The position numbers and the translations under genes are program-made. From positions 1,178,001-1,242,000 of the forward strand of contig CP073041.1 in the NCBI GenBank assembly GCA_025370055.1: DNA of 64,000 bases, given 5' to 3'. Source of the stretch: Woronichinia naegeliana WA131. Lineage in GTDB: Bacteria; Cyanobacteriota; Cyanobacteriia; Cyanobacteriales; Microcystaceae. Shown piece by piece: positions 8,375 to 18,199 of this stretch (the first letter of the stretch is position 1; each line of letters opens with the position of its first letter). The notes beneath the pieces were generated by a model. The model ran no database searches, was not told the origin of the DNA, and worked only from the letters and a program-made list of their open reading frames with translations.

Positions 8375-11300
8375 TCAATCCAAAGCAAGGGATAACTGTA
8401 CATAGGGCGTTTGCATTTCAGTTACCTTGGGAGTTTGTTGGAACTGTGGCCAATTGTCCTCAAACCATCCTTCCGAACTGCCAGGTAATTGGAGATCGCG
8501 TTCTAACCAGCGTTGAAAGACCAATTCTCGGCCATCCTGGGGAGAAACCAGTTGATAGATCCGCACCGTTTTGCGATTGATTTTTCGGGTTTTGAGTAAG
8601 ATTAGACCATAGCCAATTTGCTCCAAACAGCGACGCACAATGGTGATCGGACTGGCATTTTTAGCAATCCCGATTCCCAGAATATTTTTAATATCGGCAC
8701 GGTTTTGGATCGCAATAGTAGCAAGGGCTTGAAGATCGCTATCCAGGGGACAGAGTTCTCGTTGCGGATGGGTTAATAGGACTTTAAGACCTAAAACCTC
8801 CATCGTGCCGATCGCCGCCCCCAATTGGGAACGATTAAAGTCTGGAAGAAAAAGACTACCATGACCCTGTTCAATTAATAGTTTGGCAATTTTGGTATCT
8901 CGATCAGCGAGAAAAGGACGGCCCACCGTTAAAAAGTAATGCAGTCGCAGTTTTTGATACCAGCCCTGATCATCCAAGCTAACCAGTTCGGTGGTAACGG
9001 TTAAACCATAGCGTGCCTGTATTTCAAACTTCCGCATTGCCCGCCGTTCCTGGGGACTTTTCACCAGCCGTTTTTTCAGCCCTTGATAATCCGACTCAGG
9101 TAATGACGTTGCCGCCGCGATCGCCTCACATTCCGCTTGATAATTTTCTTCTCGCACTGCCTGGATTGCATCGGTCAATTGCTGTTGGGCCAGTAAGCTC
9201 TCCTGATTATCTTGAAGTTGTTTTTCTGGGGTCGATTTGCCTTTGCTGGCCGGAGAATAGATCGCTAGACAATGACCTTCTGCTCGGAGTAATGCCAACA
9301 CTGACTCCCGATAATGAAGCATGGCCGCATTAATTCGCACCGCCATCTTAGCCCAACAGAGCAGAGACTCCGCCTGAAAACCCGTGTCAAGATCGTCTAA
9401 ATTTTCCAGATCACACTGTTGCAGCAAACGAATATTTAATTCCGTCAGGCGATGGCCAGAGGTTAACAACGCAGGAATAGAAGTGGAACCGTTGCCCACT
9501 TGATTAAATCCATAGCCAGCGGCCCAGAGATGACGGGGAATATTGTCTCTCACCCGTCCTAAGGCCTGACAAACGGTCGTGGCGGTTTGCACCCCCTGGG
9601 CGATGCACCAAACCGAAGTGAAGTGATCTTTTAAATCAATACTGACTCCCGTTTCAATGGCCGGACTAGCCAAGACCACATCATAGTGAATCAATATTCT
9701 GTCTAATTGGCCCAGACAACCATGGGCAGGATGACTGGGATCAGCTAAAGACTCGGCATCCAATCGTAGGATTTTGGTTTCAGGAAATTGTTTTTGGAGA
9801 TAGGCTTCTAAATTTTGGGTTCCCCAGGCACTGGTTAACTTTTGGGCAGAAAGACAAACAAAAGGCTTGCCCCCTGCTCGAATATGTTGGACTAAATGTT
9901 TTACCAATCGTCTGGGATCATTTTCGTCGTAGTGATAGACTGTCCAAGCTTCCTTTTCGCTGGGTTGCCATTGGTTCTGAATTAGGTAGGGCGTGAGGGG
10001 AATGCCAGAGAGACTGAGCAGATAATCCAGGGCAATATCACTTAAATCCGCATCGGCAACATAAAGCTGGCCTTCGCCACCGAGGGTATTTTGCAGCAAC
10101 AGTTTCAGGGATTTGAGAATGCTGACCCGATGGGAGCGACAGGTATCAGAATTGAGAATATGCCAGAGAACCTGTTCTACTTCGTCAATGATGATTAAAC
10201 AATCTGACCATTGCTGGGGGTTAAATTGGGATTGGGATTGGGGATGGAGGGAATCAATACAGAGTCCATAGCCCCGTAATTGACCCACCGGACTCTCCTT
10301 AAGATCGCTGATATAACCCAGTCCAAAACGTTGACAGAGTTCTTGTACCAGTCGAACGCGATGGCCAATCACTAATACGGGTTGATGACGGGCGATCGCC
10401 TGTTTAACAATGGTTTCCAAACAACGGGTTTTGCCGGTGCCTTTGGGGGATTGAATGGCTACAAACTGGGTCTGCTCAGGAATGTTTAAATCCGGCAGAT
10501 AACGGTTCTGAAGAATCAAACTCGGCGCGTAGGTAAGACGATTGAGGCTCTGGGCCTGCCAAATGTCGTAGGAGAGGGCCTTTTCGTAAGCTTGATCAAA
10601 GTAGCTTGATCCCTGTTCAGCAATTAAATCATCCACTCCCTTGCCGAGTTGCGGCTCCCAGGTCACAATTTTGACTCGACATTGACTCTGGGCAAAGAGA
10701 TAGGCTAACCGTTTAATGGCGGTATGAACCGCTTGCACTGTACTCGGTTTATTGTCTTGATCAAAAGCGATATAAATTTCTCGATTCGGGGTGGCTAATT
10801 TTTGTAAGGGGGGAATGAGATGGGATTTGCCAATTCTTTTGCCGCTTTCATCCCTGGGTGTCCGATAGCCGTTGTGTACCCCTGGTAAGGCGATCGCCGC
10901 ATAACCGGCTGTTAATAGGGCCCCTGCTTTTTTCGCGCCTTCGGTAATACAAAGGGGAATTTCAGGGTGATTCATCAACCACTGCCAAAAGCCAAAATCG
11001 GGCTGTTCATGATCTTGATCGGTCGAAGAAACGGTCAGACCAAAACGCTTAGCAATCCGTTGCCAAAGATGGAAAGGAACCCTTAAGGCAAAAATACCCG
11101 TGGGCGTTTTCGGAGGATGTTCATATTTAATAACCTTTCCTCGCTCAGAATGCAGACGAGGGGAATTGGGCTTAAAACAGCCCCAAAGATCCTCTTCACC
11201 TGTCAATAAATCGATACCGGAACACCACCAACCACCCTCGGCAACGTGCTCGTAACGCTTGAGAATACTGTCACTCACCCGGCCATCATTGCGACGCGGT

Positions 11301-11416
11301 AGGGCCGGGGCATAAAGTAAATGTTCGGTCGGATCAGTACCCGCCAAAGTTGTGACATTGAGGTGGATGAGTTGCTCATCGACACCACTTTGCTGCCATT
11401 CAAATAAATGGTTCAT
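8375..11416 (-). CDS. CyRepA1-type plasmid replication protein (toprim-like plus SF2-like helicase)
   Basis: The protein is about 1013 residues (1020 if a TTG at 11437 is used; numbering here is from the TTG). Residues about 160-270 form a DUF3854/toprim-like domain (ITEGAKKAGAL, IYIAFDQDNK). A helicase core follows with Walker A SPKGTGKTR near 330-338, Walker B IIIDEVE near 415-421 and a late motif QALGRVRDN. The C-terminal 400 residues are helical and poorly characterised. This is the layout of cyanobacterial CyRepA replication initiators of small plasmids. Here it sits among chromosomal genes with no partition genes, iterons or recognised origin nearby, so it may be a relic or passenger of an integrated plasmid. 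It is preceded by 260 bp without features. Confidence 0.8.
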   Translation of the reverse strand: MNHLFEWQQSGVDEQLIHLNVTTLAGTDPTEHLLYAPALPRRNDGRVSDSILKRYEHVAEGGWWCSGIDLLTGEEDLWGCFKPNSPRLHSERGKVIKYEHPPKTPTGIFALRVPFHLWQRIAKRFGLTVSSTDQDHEQPDFGFWQWLMNHPEIPLCITEGAKKAGALLTAGYAAIALPGVHNGYRTPRDESGKRIGKSHLIPPLQKLATPNREIYIAFDQDNKPSTVQAVHTAIKRLAYLFAQSQCRVKIVTWEPQLGKGVDDLIAEQGSSYFDQAYEKALSYDIWQAQSLNRLTYAPSLILQNRYLPDLNIPEQTQFVAIQSPKGTGKTRCLETIVKQAIARHQPVLVIGHRVRLVQELCQRFGLGYISDLKESPVGQLRGYGLCIDSLHPQSQSQFNPQQWSDCLIIIDEVEQVLWHILNSDTCRSHRVSILKSLKLLLQNTLGGEGQLYVADADLSDIALDYLLSLSGIPLTPYLIQNQWQPSEKEAWTVYHYDENDPRRLVKHLVQHIRAGGKPFVCLSAQKLTSAWGTQNLEAYLQKQFPETKILRLDAESLADPSHPAHGCLGQLDRILIHYDVVLASPAIETGVSIDLKDHFTSVWCIAQGVQTATTVCQALGRVRDNIPRHLWAAGYGFNQVGNGSTSIPALLTSGHRLTELNIRLLQQCDLENLDDLDTGFQAESLLCWAKMAVRINAAMLHYRESVLALLRAEGHCLAIYSPASKGKSTPEKQLQDNQESLLAQQQLTDAIQAVREENYQAECEAIAAATSLPESDYQGLKKRLVKSPQERRAMRKFEIQARYGLTVTTELVSLDDQGWYQKLRLHYFLTVGRPFLADRDTKIAKLLIEQGHGSLFLPDFNRSQLGAAIGTMEVLGLKVLLTHPQRELCPLDSDLQALATIAIQNRADIKNILGIGIAKNASPITIVRRCLEQIGYGLILLKTRKINRKTVRIYQLVSPQDGRELVFQRWLERDLQLPGSSEGWFEDNWPQFQQTPKVTEMQTPYVQLSLALD

Positions 11417-11675
11417 TCGTCCGACTTGCCGAGGCAAGTTCCATATCTAGTGTGTGGGACTTCTAATGATAGAACCTGAACGCTAAATATGGAAGTTTTT
11501 GAAAAAGAAATTTTAGATTAATACGGAAAAGCCTGTAGGACTTGTCTTGCGCCAACGAAAATCAAAGGACAGCGAATTGGAACGATACTTTCTAAGTTGG
11601 CAATGACTACCTTTCGCTCTAGACTACAAATCAGGGACTTTTGTTTCTATGTCTCCCTAGCTCAATTGATACTTT

Positions 11676-12686
11676 ATGCAGATTCGTGTCGCGCTTTTTG
11701 GTGTGGGTCGTTGGGGTAAACATTTTCTACGTTTGTTGTTACAGCATCCCCTCGTTACCTTAACGGCGATCGCCGATCCCCATCCCCAGGCCTTAGCAGA
11801 CTGTCAACAGCAATTTAATCTAGACCCTCAGATCCTTTTAACGACTGACTGGCAAGGGTTACTGGCTTCCACCGCACTGGACGCAGTAATTGTCACGACT
11901 CCCGCTAGTAGTCATTATGACGTAATTATGGCCAGTTTAAGAGTGGGTTGTCATGTCCTAGCGGAAAAACCTCTCTGTTTAACCGTTGCTGAGTGTGAAC
12001 AAGTCATCCAACTAGCTCAAGCGCAACACCGTCATCTTTGGGTTGATCATACCTATCTCTTTCATCCAGCCATTAAACAAGGCAAGGAAATTATTGAATC
12101 GGGTCAGTTGGGAGAACTGCGCTATGGTTACAGTAGTCGTACTCATTTAGGCCCGGTGCGTCAAGATGTGGATGCTCTTTGGGATTTAGCGATTCATGAT
12201 CTCTGTATTTTTTCCCATTGGTTAGGAGAATTTCCCCAACAGGTACAGGCTCAAGGTCATTACTGGCTACAGGAAAATTTAGCTGATTTGGTTTGGGCAA
12301 ATTTAAGCTATCCCAGGGGTTTTCAATCCTCTTTACATCTCTGTTGGTTGAATCCCGATAAACAACGCCGCTTGGTAATTGTCGGTAGTCAGGGGAGTTT
12401 GATTTTTGATGAATTAGCCCCTAACCCGCTTATTCTGCAAAAGGGAGAATTTGAACACCGCGACCATGCCTTTATCCCCGTCGCTCAGGAAACGATCCCC
12501 ATAGTTGTTCCCTCTGCTGAACCCTTACAGCAAGTTTGTCATCAGTTTTTGGCTGCCGTTAGTCAATCTCTGATCCCGAACCTTGACCAGGCTTTGCTAG
12601 GGCTAAAATTGGTAGAGATTTTGACAGCTTTGAGCCTTTCCTGTCAACAATTGGGAAAACCGATGCTTATTTCTTCAGGCGATTGA
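11676..12686 (+). CDS. Gfo/Idh/MocA-family NAD(P)-dependent oxidoreductase
   Basis: The 336-residue protein opens with a Rossmann nucleotide-binding motif, ALFGVGRWGKHFLRLL (GxGxxG). LAEKPL at about residue 96-101 is the conserved EKP motif of the family, and the C-terminal half matches the usual alpha/beta substrate domain with IHD at about 172. Family members oxidise or reduce sugars, inositols or biliverdin. The substrate cannot be deduced. It stands alone between a divergent gene and an IS relic. Confidence 0.85.
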   Translation: MQIRVALFGVGRWGKHFLRLLLQHPLVTLTAIADPHPQALADCQQQFNLDPQILLTTDWQGLLASTALDAVIVTTPASSHYDVIMASLRVGCHVLAEKPLCLTVAECEQVIQLAQAQHRHLWVDHTYLFHPAIKQGKEIIESGQLGELRYGYSSRTHLGPVRQDVDALWDLAIHDLCIFSHWLGEFPQQVQAQGHYWLQENLADLVWANLSYPRGFQSSLHLCWLNPDKQRRLVIVGSQGSLIFDELAPNPLILQKGEFEHRDHAFIPVAQETIPIVVPSAEPLQQVCHQFLAAVSQSLIPNLDQALLGLKLVEILTALSLSCQQLGKPMLISSGD

Positions 12687-12913
12687 GATTTGCAGATCTA
12701 GTCTGGGATAAAAACTGACAAACTTAACAGAGTGATCGCCCTTTCCTTTCTCAACCAGAAAAAAAGCGATCGCCCCTTCCCTAACTGAAAAAATCTGTAA
12801 GATGCTACAAATTAAGTTGCAATAGTGACAATGGACAGAGTAAGCTCTTGTACTATATTGGCACTATTCAAGATTATCTACGCAAGATCATCATTGCATA
12901 AGTGAGATGCTCC
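12687..12913. other. Spacer with HIP1 sites
   Basis: This stretch contains a GCGATCGC and a GTGATCGCCC variant in CCCTTCC-type filler also seen in the HIP1 arrays elsewhere in the window. No coding region is recognised. Confidence 0.5.
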
Positions 12914-13337
12914 CTTGTGGGATTACAGCGAGTCCTAGATAGGGCTTGCTGAAAAAGTCCACAAAACGAACCTAGATGCCACAGGGCGCGAAAAATGGTG
13001 ACTTCAGAGATCAGTTTCCAGTTTTACCTCACATTTTTCCAGCAAAGTGCATGGATTTTGAGCCTCCAAATGCCATAACCTTGCATCTGGTCGTTTGTAA
13101 AATGCCTGAAAGTATTGTCTAGCAAGGATTTCATCCTTATTCAGCAAACCCTAGATATTTTTTTGGATGGTTCATAACTTTGTTCGCAGCCATTTTACGA
13201 CGCGAAAAGTTTCGGCCGTAGCTCTCGGCATCCTTCAAAAAGGGTTAACTTGGGAGGAGTTACTTCAAATTCGTGGGCTTTGTTGAACCCCTCTAAGGGT
13301 AAGTCTTTTCGTCTCCCGCTAGACGACACCACTGTCC
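12914..13337 (+). mobile_element. IS1-family relic, 3' end only
   Basis: About 210 bases, excluding the inserted MITE, match the 3' end of the IS1 copies: the sequence for VGLQRVLDIF, then FVRSHF and a degraded end through LTWEELLQIR, and a right terminus AGACGACACCACTGTCC resembling AGACGATACCAGTGCC. It is diverged from copies 1 and 2, so it is an older insertion. It sits just past the 3' end of the GHL10 gene. The left limit is approximate. Confidence 0.8.
12942..13151. mobile_element. 210-bp MITE related to the IS5/IS1182-like element
   Basis: It starts GGGCTTGCTGAAAAAGTC, as the large copies do, and ends TTCAGCAAACCC. It is flanked by a perfect 6-bp duplication TAGATA (12936-12941, 13152-13157). 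There is no coding capacity. Its interior is unlike the IS interior, so it is a non-autonomous relative that could be mobilised by the same or a sibling transposase. It lies inside the IS1 relic. Confidence 0.88.
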
Positions 13338-13371
13338 TTGCATTGTTATTTTCGGTCAAAGTGTTGATTGA

Positions 13372-14757
13372 CTACAAAGTCGGTTCTGAGGGAAAGTTAT
13401 CCTGCGGTAAGTTAGGCTGGGAATTGGGGCTTAAAGGAGATGGTTGGTTAGGAAAATTGGCAGGAGTCGAGGGAACTGGCATAAACTTTTGCGATAAACT
13501 TCGAGGCGCGGGAGTCGCAAAAAGAGATTGAAAAACAGCTTGACGTTGATTAGCCGGTTCGGGAGCCACATCCCATAAAGTGGTGTAATAAAAGAAAGCC
13601 ACACCCAAACCATTTGCCTCTGCTGCTTTGACTTTTTCCGTCACTAAAGGCATGGCAATTTGTTTTCGTTTTAATCCTGTTAAAATACCCACTGCTGTCG
13701 GTACTTTAGTTTTGGCTTCTTGCATTTCAGGACGTTGAATTGGTTCGATAAAACTGGCTAGATTAGTCCGATAAACTTGCACAATCAATTCATCTACTAA
13801 TCCTTTCCGAATCCAAGCTAACCAATCTTGCAAATAAGTATTATAAGATAAACCATAAATAGCAGGTGAAAGGGAAAATAAAATATTCGGTTTAGCCGTT
13901 TTAATGGCTTTATTTAACTGTGCCACAAAGGCAGTAATTTTATTGGCTCGCCAACGCATCCAATTAGCATCTTTAGGATTAGAAGGGGGAGCTTTTTTGG
14001 TTTCCTGTTGATAGAGAGCAATAGTATAGGGATCATAGCCAAATTCGTAGGGAAGAGCTAAATGATCATCAAATTGGATGCCATCAATGTCATATTGAGT
14101 GACAACTTCTAGCACCAAATCAGTCATAAATTTCTGCACTTGAGGATGGAATGGGTTGAGCCATACTACTTCTCCGGCTGCCCCAATCGAGGTTTTGCTA
14201 CCATCTTGACGTTGTGTTATCCATTGGGGATGATTACTGACTAGTTCAGACATGGGAGGAGCCATAAAACCGAATTCAAACCAAGGCAGAACTAAGAGTC
14301 CTTTTTGATGGGCACGAGTAATTAAATCCGCTAAAACATCCTGACCTTGATAACCTCTGGGATCAAAGGGTTGAATGCCTTCTCGTTGGCCAATGGGGCT
14401 ATTGTAGAGAACGTAACCCGAATTCCATACCACTGGATAGAGCGTATTGAAATTCAGTTTTGCTAGGAGATTAACCGATTCCTGGGTTTTATTTTGATCC
14501 ATGAAATGAGTTGTATCGTTGTTGGTAATCCAAACGCCTCGGATTTCTGGATAGGTGGATGGAGCGGTTGTGGGAGTTGTTGTGGGAACCGTTGTTGGAG
14601 CCGTCATGGGAGGCGGTATGATCAAGATTTCTTGAGATAAAAGCGGCGATCGCTGTCCCCAGAGACTAACGAGCAAACAGGTCAGACAAAAGAGAAGCAC
14701 CATTGGCTTTCTAATGTGTTGGAGTAGAGCTTGGAGTAAAGGCATTATTGGGGGCAT
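13372..14757 (-). CDS. Secreted family-10-like glycosyl hydrolase (GHL10/DUF187)
   Basis: The 461-residue protein has an N-terminal hydrophobic segment (PMVLLFCLTCLLVSLWG), a Thr/Pro linker (TAPTTVPTTTPTTAPS) and a GHL10-type barrel beginning EIRGVWITNNDT. Conserved parts include YDIDGIQFDDHLALP and LPWFEFGFMAPP. The C-terminal 45 residues are Pro/Ser/Asn-rich. The family hydrolyses or binds cell-envelope polysaccharides; the substrate is unknown. It is likely anchored in or exported across the inner membrane. Confidence 0.85.
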   Translation of the reverse strand: MPPIMPLLQALLQHIRKPMVLLFCLTCLLVSLWGQRSPLLSQEILIIPPPMTAPTTVPTTTPTTAPSTYPEIRGVWITNNDTTHFMDQNKTQESVNLLAKLNFNTLYPVVWNSGYVLYNSPIGQREGIQPFDPRGYQGQDVLADLITRAHQKGLLVLPWFEFGFMAPPMSELVSNHPQWITQRQDGSKTSIGAAGEVVWLNPFHPQVQKFMTDLVLEVVTQYDIDGIQFDDHLALPYEFGYDPYTIALYQQETKKAPPSNPKDANWMRWRANKITAFVAQLNKAIKTAKPNILFSLSPAIYGLSYNTYLQDWLAWIRKGLVDELIVQVYRTNLASFIEPIQRPEMQEAKTKVPTAVGILTGLKRKQIAMPLVTEKVKAAEANGLGVAFFYYTTLWDVAPEPANQRQAVFQSLFATPAPRSLSQKFMPVPSTPANFPNQPSPLSPNSQPNLPQDNFPSEPTL

Positions 14758-14861
14758 ATGGTACAGAGATTATAGCAAATCCTTGAATCTCCATTGTTGT
14801 GACTCTTTATTTCATTCATAATTGAGGATAGAGTTAGTTCTTGATCTCTAAAGAACATGTC

Positions 14862-15140
14862 ACTAACCCCGCCCTAAAAAGGACGGGGCTTGCCTAAACC
14901 AATTTAGGTAACATAAGTAGCGACTACCACACTGAGACACAACTTGGTACAGACCTCCGAATACTTCCCTAGTTCGGATTCCCTCTAAGCCTTATTGGTC
15001 AGGCGTTGTAAGACAAGCCATCTTAGTTGTGTTGTGGGAAGGGACTTAAACAAGTTTGTTGGTTCTTGACCTTATCGGCAATTAAAAACCAGCTTCCCGA
15101 AAGGGATTGTAAAGCCGTCCTTTTAGGACGGGGTTTCTAC
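14862..15140. mobile_element. IS200/IS605-type relic with hairpin ends
   Basis: The left part holds a hairpin CCCCGCCCTAAAAAGGACGGGG (about 14867-14888) and the right part holds GCCGTCCTTTTAGGACGGGG (15114-15133) followed by TTTCT. Such terminal hairpins without inverted repeats mark IS200/IS605/TnpB elements. The 280 bp has no room for TnpA or TnpB. It is a non-autonomous derivative between the divergent GHL10 and oligopeptidase genes and may place a foreign hairpin upstream of the latter. Confidence 0.7.
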
Positions 15141-15151
15141 CCATTTTTCTG

Positions 15152-17242
15152 ATGACTACTGTTCTCGCATCCGAAAATCCTCTGCTGATCGGGAAAGGAT
15201 TACCTCCCTTTGATCGCATTGAAACGCTTCATGTTGTTCCGGCGATGACGCAATTGCTGACCGAGTTGGAACAAAGGCTATCCGACTTAGAAGTTTCAGT
15301 TACCCCGACTTGGCAAGGCCTGGTAGAACCTCTGACTCAACTAGAGGAACAATTAACCTGGTCTTGGGGCGTAATTAGTCATTTGATGGGAGTCAAAAAT
15401 AGTCCCGAACTGCGGGAAGCCTATGAGACGATTCAGCCTCAGGTCGTGCAATTTATCAATCGTCTTGGCCAAAGCCAGGTTTTGTATCAAGCCTTCCAAT
15501 CTTTACAAGCTGGGGATAGCTGGTCAACGTTAGCTCCGGCTCAACAGCGTATTATTGCTACCAATATTCGGGAAGCGGAATTATCTGGCGTGGGATTACA
15601 GGGGGAAAAACGAGAACGATTTAATGCAATCCAGTTAGAGTTAGCAGAACTTTCGACTAAGTTTTCTAATCATTTGCTAGATGCAACCCGTGCTTTTGAG
15701 TTGAAATTAACTCAACCGGAAGAAGTAGCAGGTTTACCGGCAAGTGTCCTAAGTTTGGCTGCCCAAACAGCGAGAGCCAAGGGTGAAGAGGAGGCAACAT
15801 CGGAAAATGGCCCCTGGATCATTACTCTCGACTATCCCAGTTATTTGCCTTTTATGAAATACAGCCGCGATCGCGGCTTACGGGAAAAACTCTATAAGGC
15901 ATTTGTTAGTCGGGCTTCCCAGGGAGAGCTTGATAATAATCCTCTGATTGAGCGGATTTTGGCATTGCGTCAGGAATTGGCTCAACTTTTGGGGTATCAA
16001 ACCTACGCCGAAGTCAGTTTAGCTCGCAAAATGGCCCCCAGTGTAGCTGCGGTAGAAAAGCTGTTAGAAGAATTACGTCAAGCCAGTTACCAAGCAGCCC
16101 AACAGGATTTAGAGAATCTTAAAAACTTTGCCCAGCAACCCGATCTCAAACATTGGGATATTACCTATTGGTCAGAACGACAACGGGAAGCAGAATTTGA
16201 CTTAAATGCGGAAGAATTGCGTCCTTACTTTCCTTTACCTCAAGTATTAGAGGGACTGTTCCGTTTAGCGCGACGAATTTTTGCTGTCACCATTAGCCCC
16301 GCATCGGCAGCCGTTCCCGTTTGGCATCCTGATGTACAGTATTTTCAAGTTGCGAATGAAATCGGAGAGGTTATTGCCCATTTTTATTTGGATCCCTACA
16401 GTCGGCCTGCTGAGAAACGGGGAGGAGCCTGGATGGGGGATTGTATTAATCGGGCTAAGGTGGAAGAGCAAGGTCAAGTTCATCTCCGCTTACCAGTTGC
16501 CTATCTAATTTGTAATCAAACGCCCCCAGTTAATGGCAATCCCAGCTTAATGACTTTTGATGAGGTGACAACCCTTTTCCATGAGTTTGGGCATGGTATT
16601 CATCATATGTTGACCCAGGTCAATTATCCAGGGGCGGCAGGTATTCAAAATGTGGAGTGGGATGCGGTAGAGTTGCCTAGTCAATTTATGGAAAATTGGT
16701 GTTATGACCAAGCGACTTTATTTAGTATGGCTAAACATTATGAAACAGGGGAAACCTTACCTGAAGCGGATTATCAAAAGCTTTTAGCTGCCCGCAATTA
16801 TCAGAGTGGTTCGGCTATGCTCCGTCAAATTCATCTCAGTTTATTGGATTTAGAGTTACACCATCGCTATCAACCCCAGGGGCCAGAAACAGTTCAACAA
16901 ATCCGCGATCGCCTGGCTAAAACAACGATGATTATGTCACCCTTACCGGAAGATAATTTCCTTTGTTCCTTTGGCCATATTTTTGCCGGTGGTTATGCGG
17001 CGGGTTACTACAGTTATAAATGGGCTGAAGTGCTTATGCTTAGTGCTGATGCGTTTTCTGCTTTTGAAGAAATCGGTTTGGACAATGAGAAGGCTGTGCA
17101 AGTAACTGGTAAACGTTTTCGCGATACGGTGTTAGCCTTGGGAGGCAGTGTGCATCCGATGGAGGTGTTTAAATCTTTCCGAGGACGGGAACCTGAAACG
17201 GAAGCCCTTTTAAGGCATAACGGTTTATTGGCTACGGTCTAG
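15152..17242 (+). CDS. prlC: M3-family oligopeptidase (oligopeptidase A type)
   Basis: The 696-residue protein carries the zinc motif FHEFGHGIHH near residues 475-484, and a second conserved block AVELPSQFMENWCYD whose Glu supplies the third zinc ligand in the family. The length is standard for oligopeptidase A/thimet-like enzymes, which degrade short cytosolic peptides such as cleaved signal peptides. No signal peptide is visible. The ATG at 15152 follows the IS605-type hairpin directly, so its promoter may lie in or before the relic. Confidence 0.93.
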   Translation: MTTVLASENPLLIGKGLPPFDRIETLHVVPAMTQLLTELEQRLSDLEVSVTPTWQGLVEPLTQLEEQLTWSWGVISHLMGVKNSPELREAYETIQPQVVQFINRLGQSQVLYQAFQSLQAGDSWSTLAPAQQRIIATNIREAELSGVGLQGEKRERFNAIQLELAELSTKFSNHLLDATRAFELKLTQPEEVAGLPASVLSLAAQTARAKGEEEATSENGPWIITLDYPSYLPFMKYSRDRGLREKLYKAFVSRASQGELDNNPLIERILALRQELAQLLGYQTYAEVSLARKMAPSVAAVEKLLEELRQASYQAAQQDLENLKNFAQQPDLKHWDITYWSERQREAEFDLNAEELRPYFPLPQVLEGLFRLARRIFAVTISPASAAVPVWHPDVQYFQVANEIGEVIAHFYLDPYSRPAEKRGGAWMGDCINRAKVEEQGQVHLRLPVAYLICNQTPPVNGNPSLMTFDEVTTLFHEFGHGIHHMLTQVNYPGAAGIQNVEWDAVELPSQFMENWCYDQATLFSMAKHYETGETLPEADYQKLLAARNYQSGSAMLRQIHLSLLDLELHHRYQPQGPETVQQIRDRLAKTTMIMSPLPEDNFLCSFGHIFAGGYAAGYYSYKWAEVLMLSADAFSAFEEIGLDNEKAVQVTGKRFRDTVLALGGSVHPMEVFKSFRGREPETEALLRHNGLLATV

Positions 17243-17249
17243 TTTTTTG

Positions 17250-17335
17250 TCTAGGCGATCGCCCCTTACCGATAAAGAAAAACAGCGATCGCCTCTTACG
17301 GATAAAGAAAAACCGCGATCGCCGATAAATGATTA
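17250..17335. repeat. HIP1 cluster
   Basis: Three GCGATCGC sites spaced about 30 bases apart with CCCTTAC-GATAAAGAAAAA filler lie between the convergent oligopeptidase and Rpn genes. The same filler follows Rpn copy 2. Confidence 0.8.
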
Positions 17336-17344
17336 TCTAAATTT

Positions 17345-18199
17345 TTAATTGTTCTGATTAGCCACAAACTGATTGACCAAAGCAACATCAATATCTAATT
17401 CCTCAGCAATTTCCGCGATCGATAACCCTAATTTTGTCAGTAGGGGAATCGTCTCAAGTTTGCCCTCAAGAAGACCTTCCTGACGACCTTCCTGACGACC
17501 TTCCTGACGACCTTCCTGACGACCTTCCTGACGACCTTTCTGAAGACCTTTCTGAAGACCTTCCTGAAGACCTTCCTGAAGAATTTCCTGATAGAAAGCT
17601 GATTCTTTCATAATGTCACTCCTTAAAATCGTTTTAATCATTTCAGGTTCCATCACTAATCCTGCGAATACTGCCGTTGCAGCCATGAGATTAGCCCTCA
17701 CCCCTTGCTTTTCTATTTTATCCAATCCCTTCGCAACCTCTCGTAACCGTGTTGTTGGCTCCTCACATTGGGTTAATATCGCTAGGGGCAATAAACCTGG
17801 ACTTGTTAGAAATAAATCAGAAGACTGTTCCCAAAGACGAATGACTCGATAATGATGAGTTGTTGCTCCTAGTTGAAAGCTATCTTGATAAACCAAGGCC
17901 GATTTAGTTCGTTTCAGATAAATAACCACTTGGTGCATGGTTTTAAGCGGAAAACGACGATAAACCCTGACTCGATAATCTAACATCCGAAAACCCATTG
18001 TTTCATCAGGTTCAGTCTGAAATTCTAGGTGTAATACTAGGTCTTCCGATTGTTCCAATATTAGGGAATCAGCGCGAATCGGTTCTAAAGATAATTCCGT
18101 TGGACTCAGTTTCGTCAATGTGACGGGACGACCGAGCAACCAAGTAGCATAATCTTCAGAAAAGTTTTCGGCTAGAAATTTGCAGGCGTTATCAAACAT
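17345..18199 (-). CDS. Rpn-like PD-(D/E)XK nuclease, copy 1
   Basis: The 284-residue protein has an N-terminal restriction-like core: R-A-D-S-L-I-L (Asp) followed by LHLEFQTEPD (ExQ in place of ExK), then RVYRRFP. This fits the Rpn/PD-(D/E)XK family of recombination-promoting nucleases. Around residues 210-250 are ten tetrapeptides of the type LQEG, LQKG and RQEG encoded by 12-bp tandem repeats, then a short C-terminal domain (LSIAEIAEELDIDVALVNQF). It is nearly identical to copy 2 over the first 200 residues. Copies 3 and 4 share the N-terminal half. HIP1-rich repeats flank it on both sides. Confidence 0.82.
   Translation of the reverse strand: MFDNACKFLAENFSEDYATWLLGRPVTLTKLSPTELSLEPIRADSLILEQSEDLVLHLEFQTEPDETMGFRMLDYRVRVYRRFPLKTMHQVVIYLKRTKSALVYQDSFQLGATTHHYRVIRLWEQSSDLFLTSPGLLPLAILTQCEEPTTRLREVAKGLDKIEKQGVRANLMAATAVFAGLVMEPEMIKTILRSDIMKESAFYQEILQEGLQEGLQKGLQKGRQEGRQEGRQEGRQEGRQEGLLEGKLETIPLLTKLGLSIAEIAEELDIDVALVNQFVANQNN

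Noticed and set aside
9013-9333. 106-codon frame antisense to the CyRepA-like gene
   Set aside because: It lies fully inside a well-supported coding region on the other strand with no independent signals.
13250-13531. 93-codon frame at the IS1 relic/GHL10 border
   Set aside because: It joins IS1 relic sequence to the antisense of the Pro-rich tail of the GHL10 protein.
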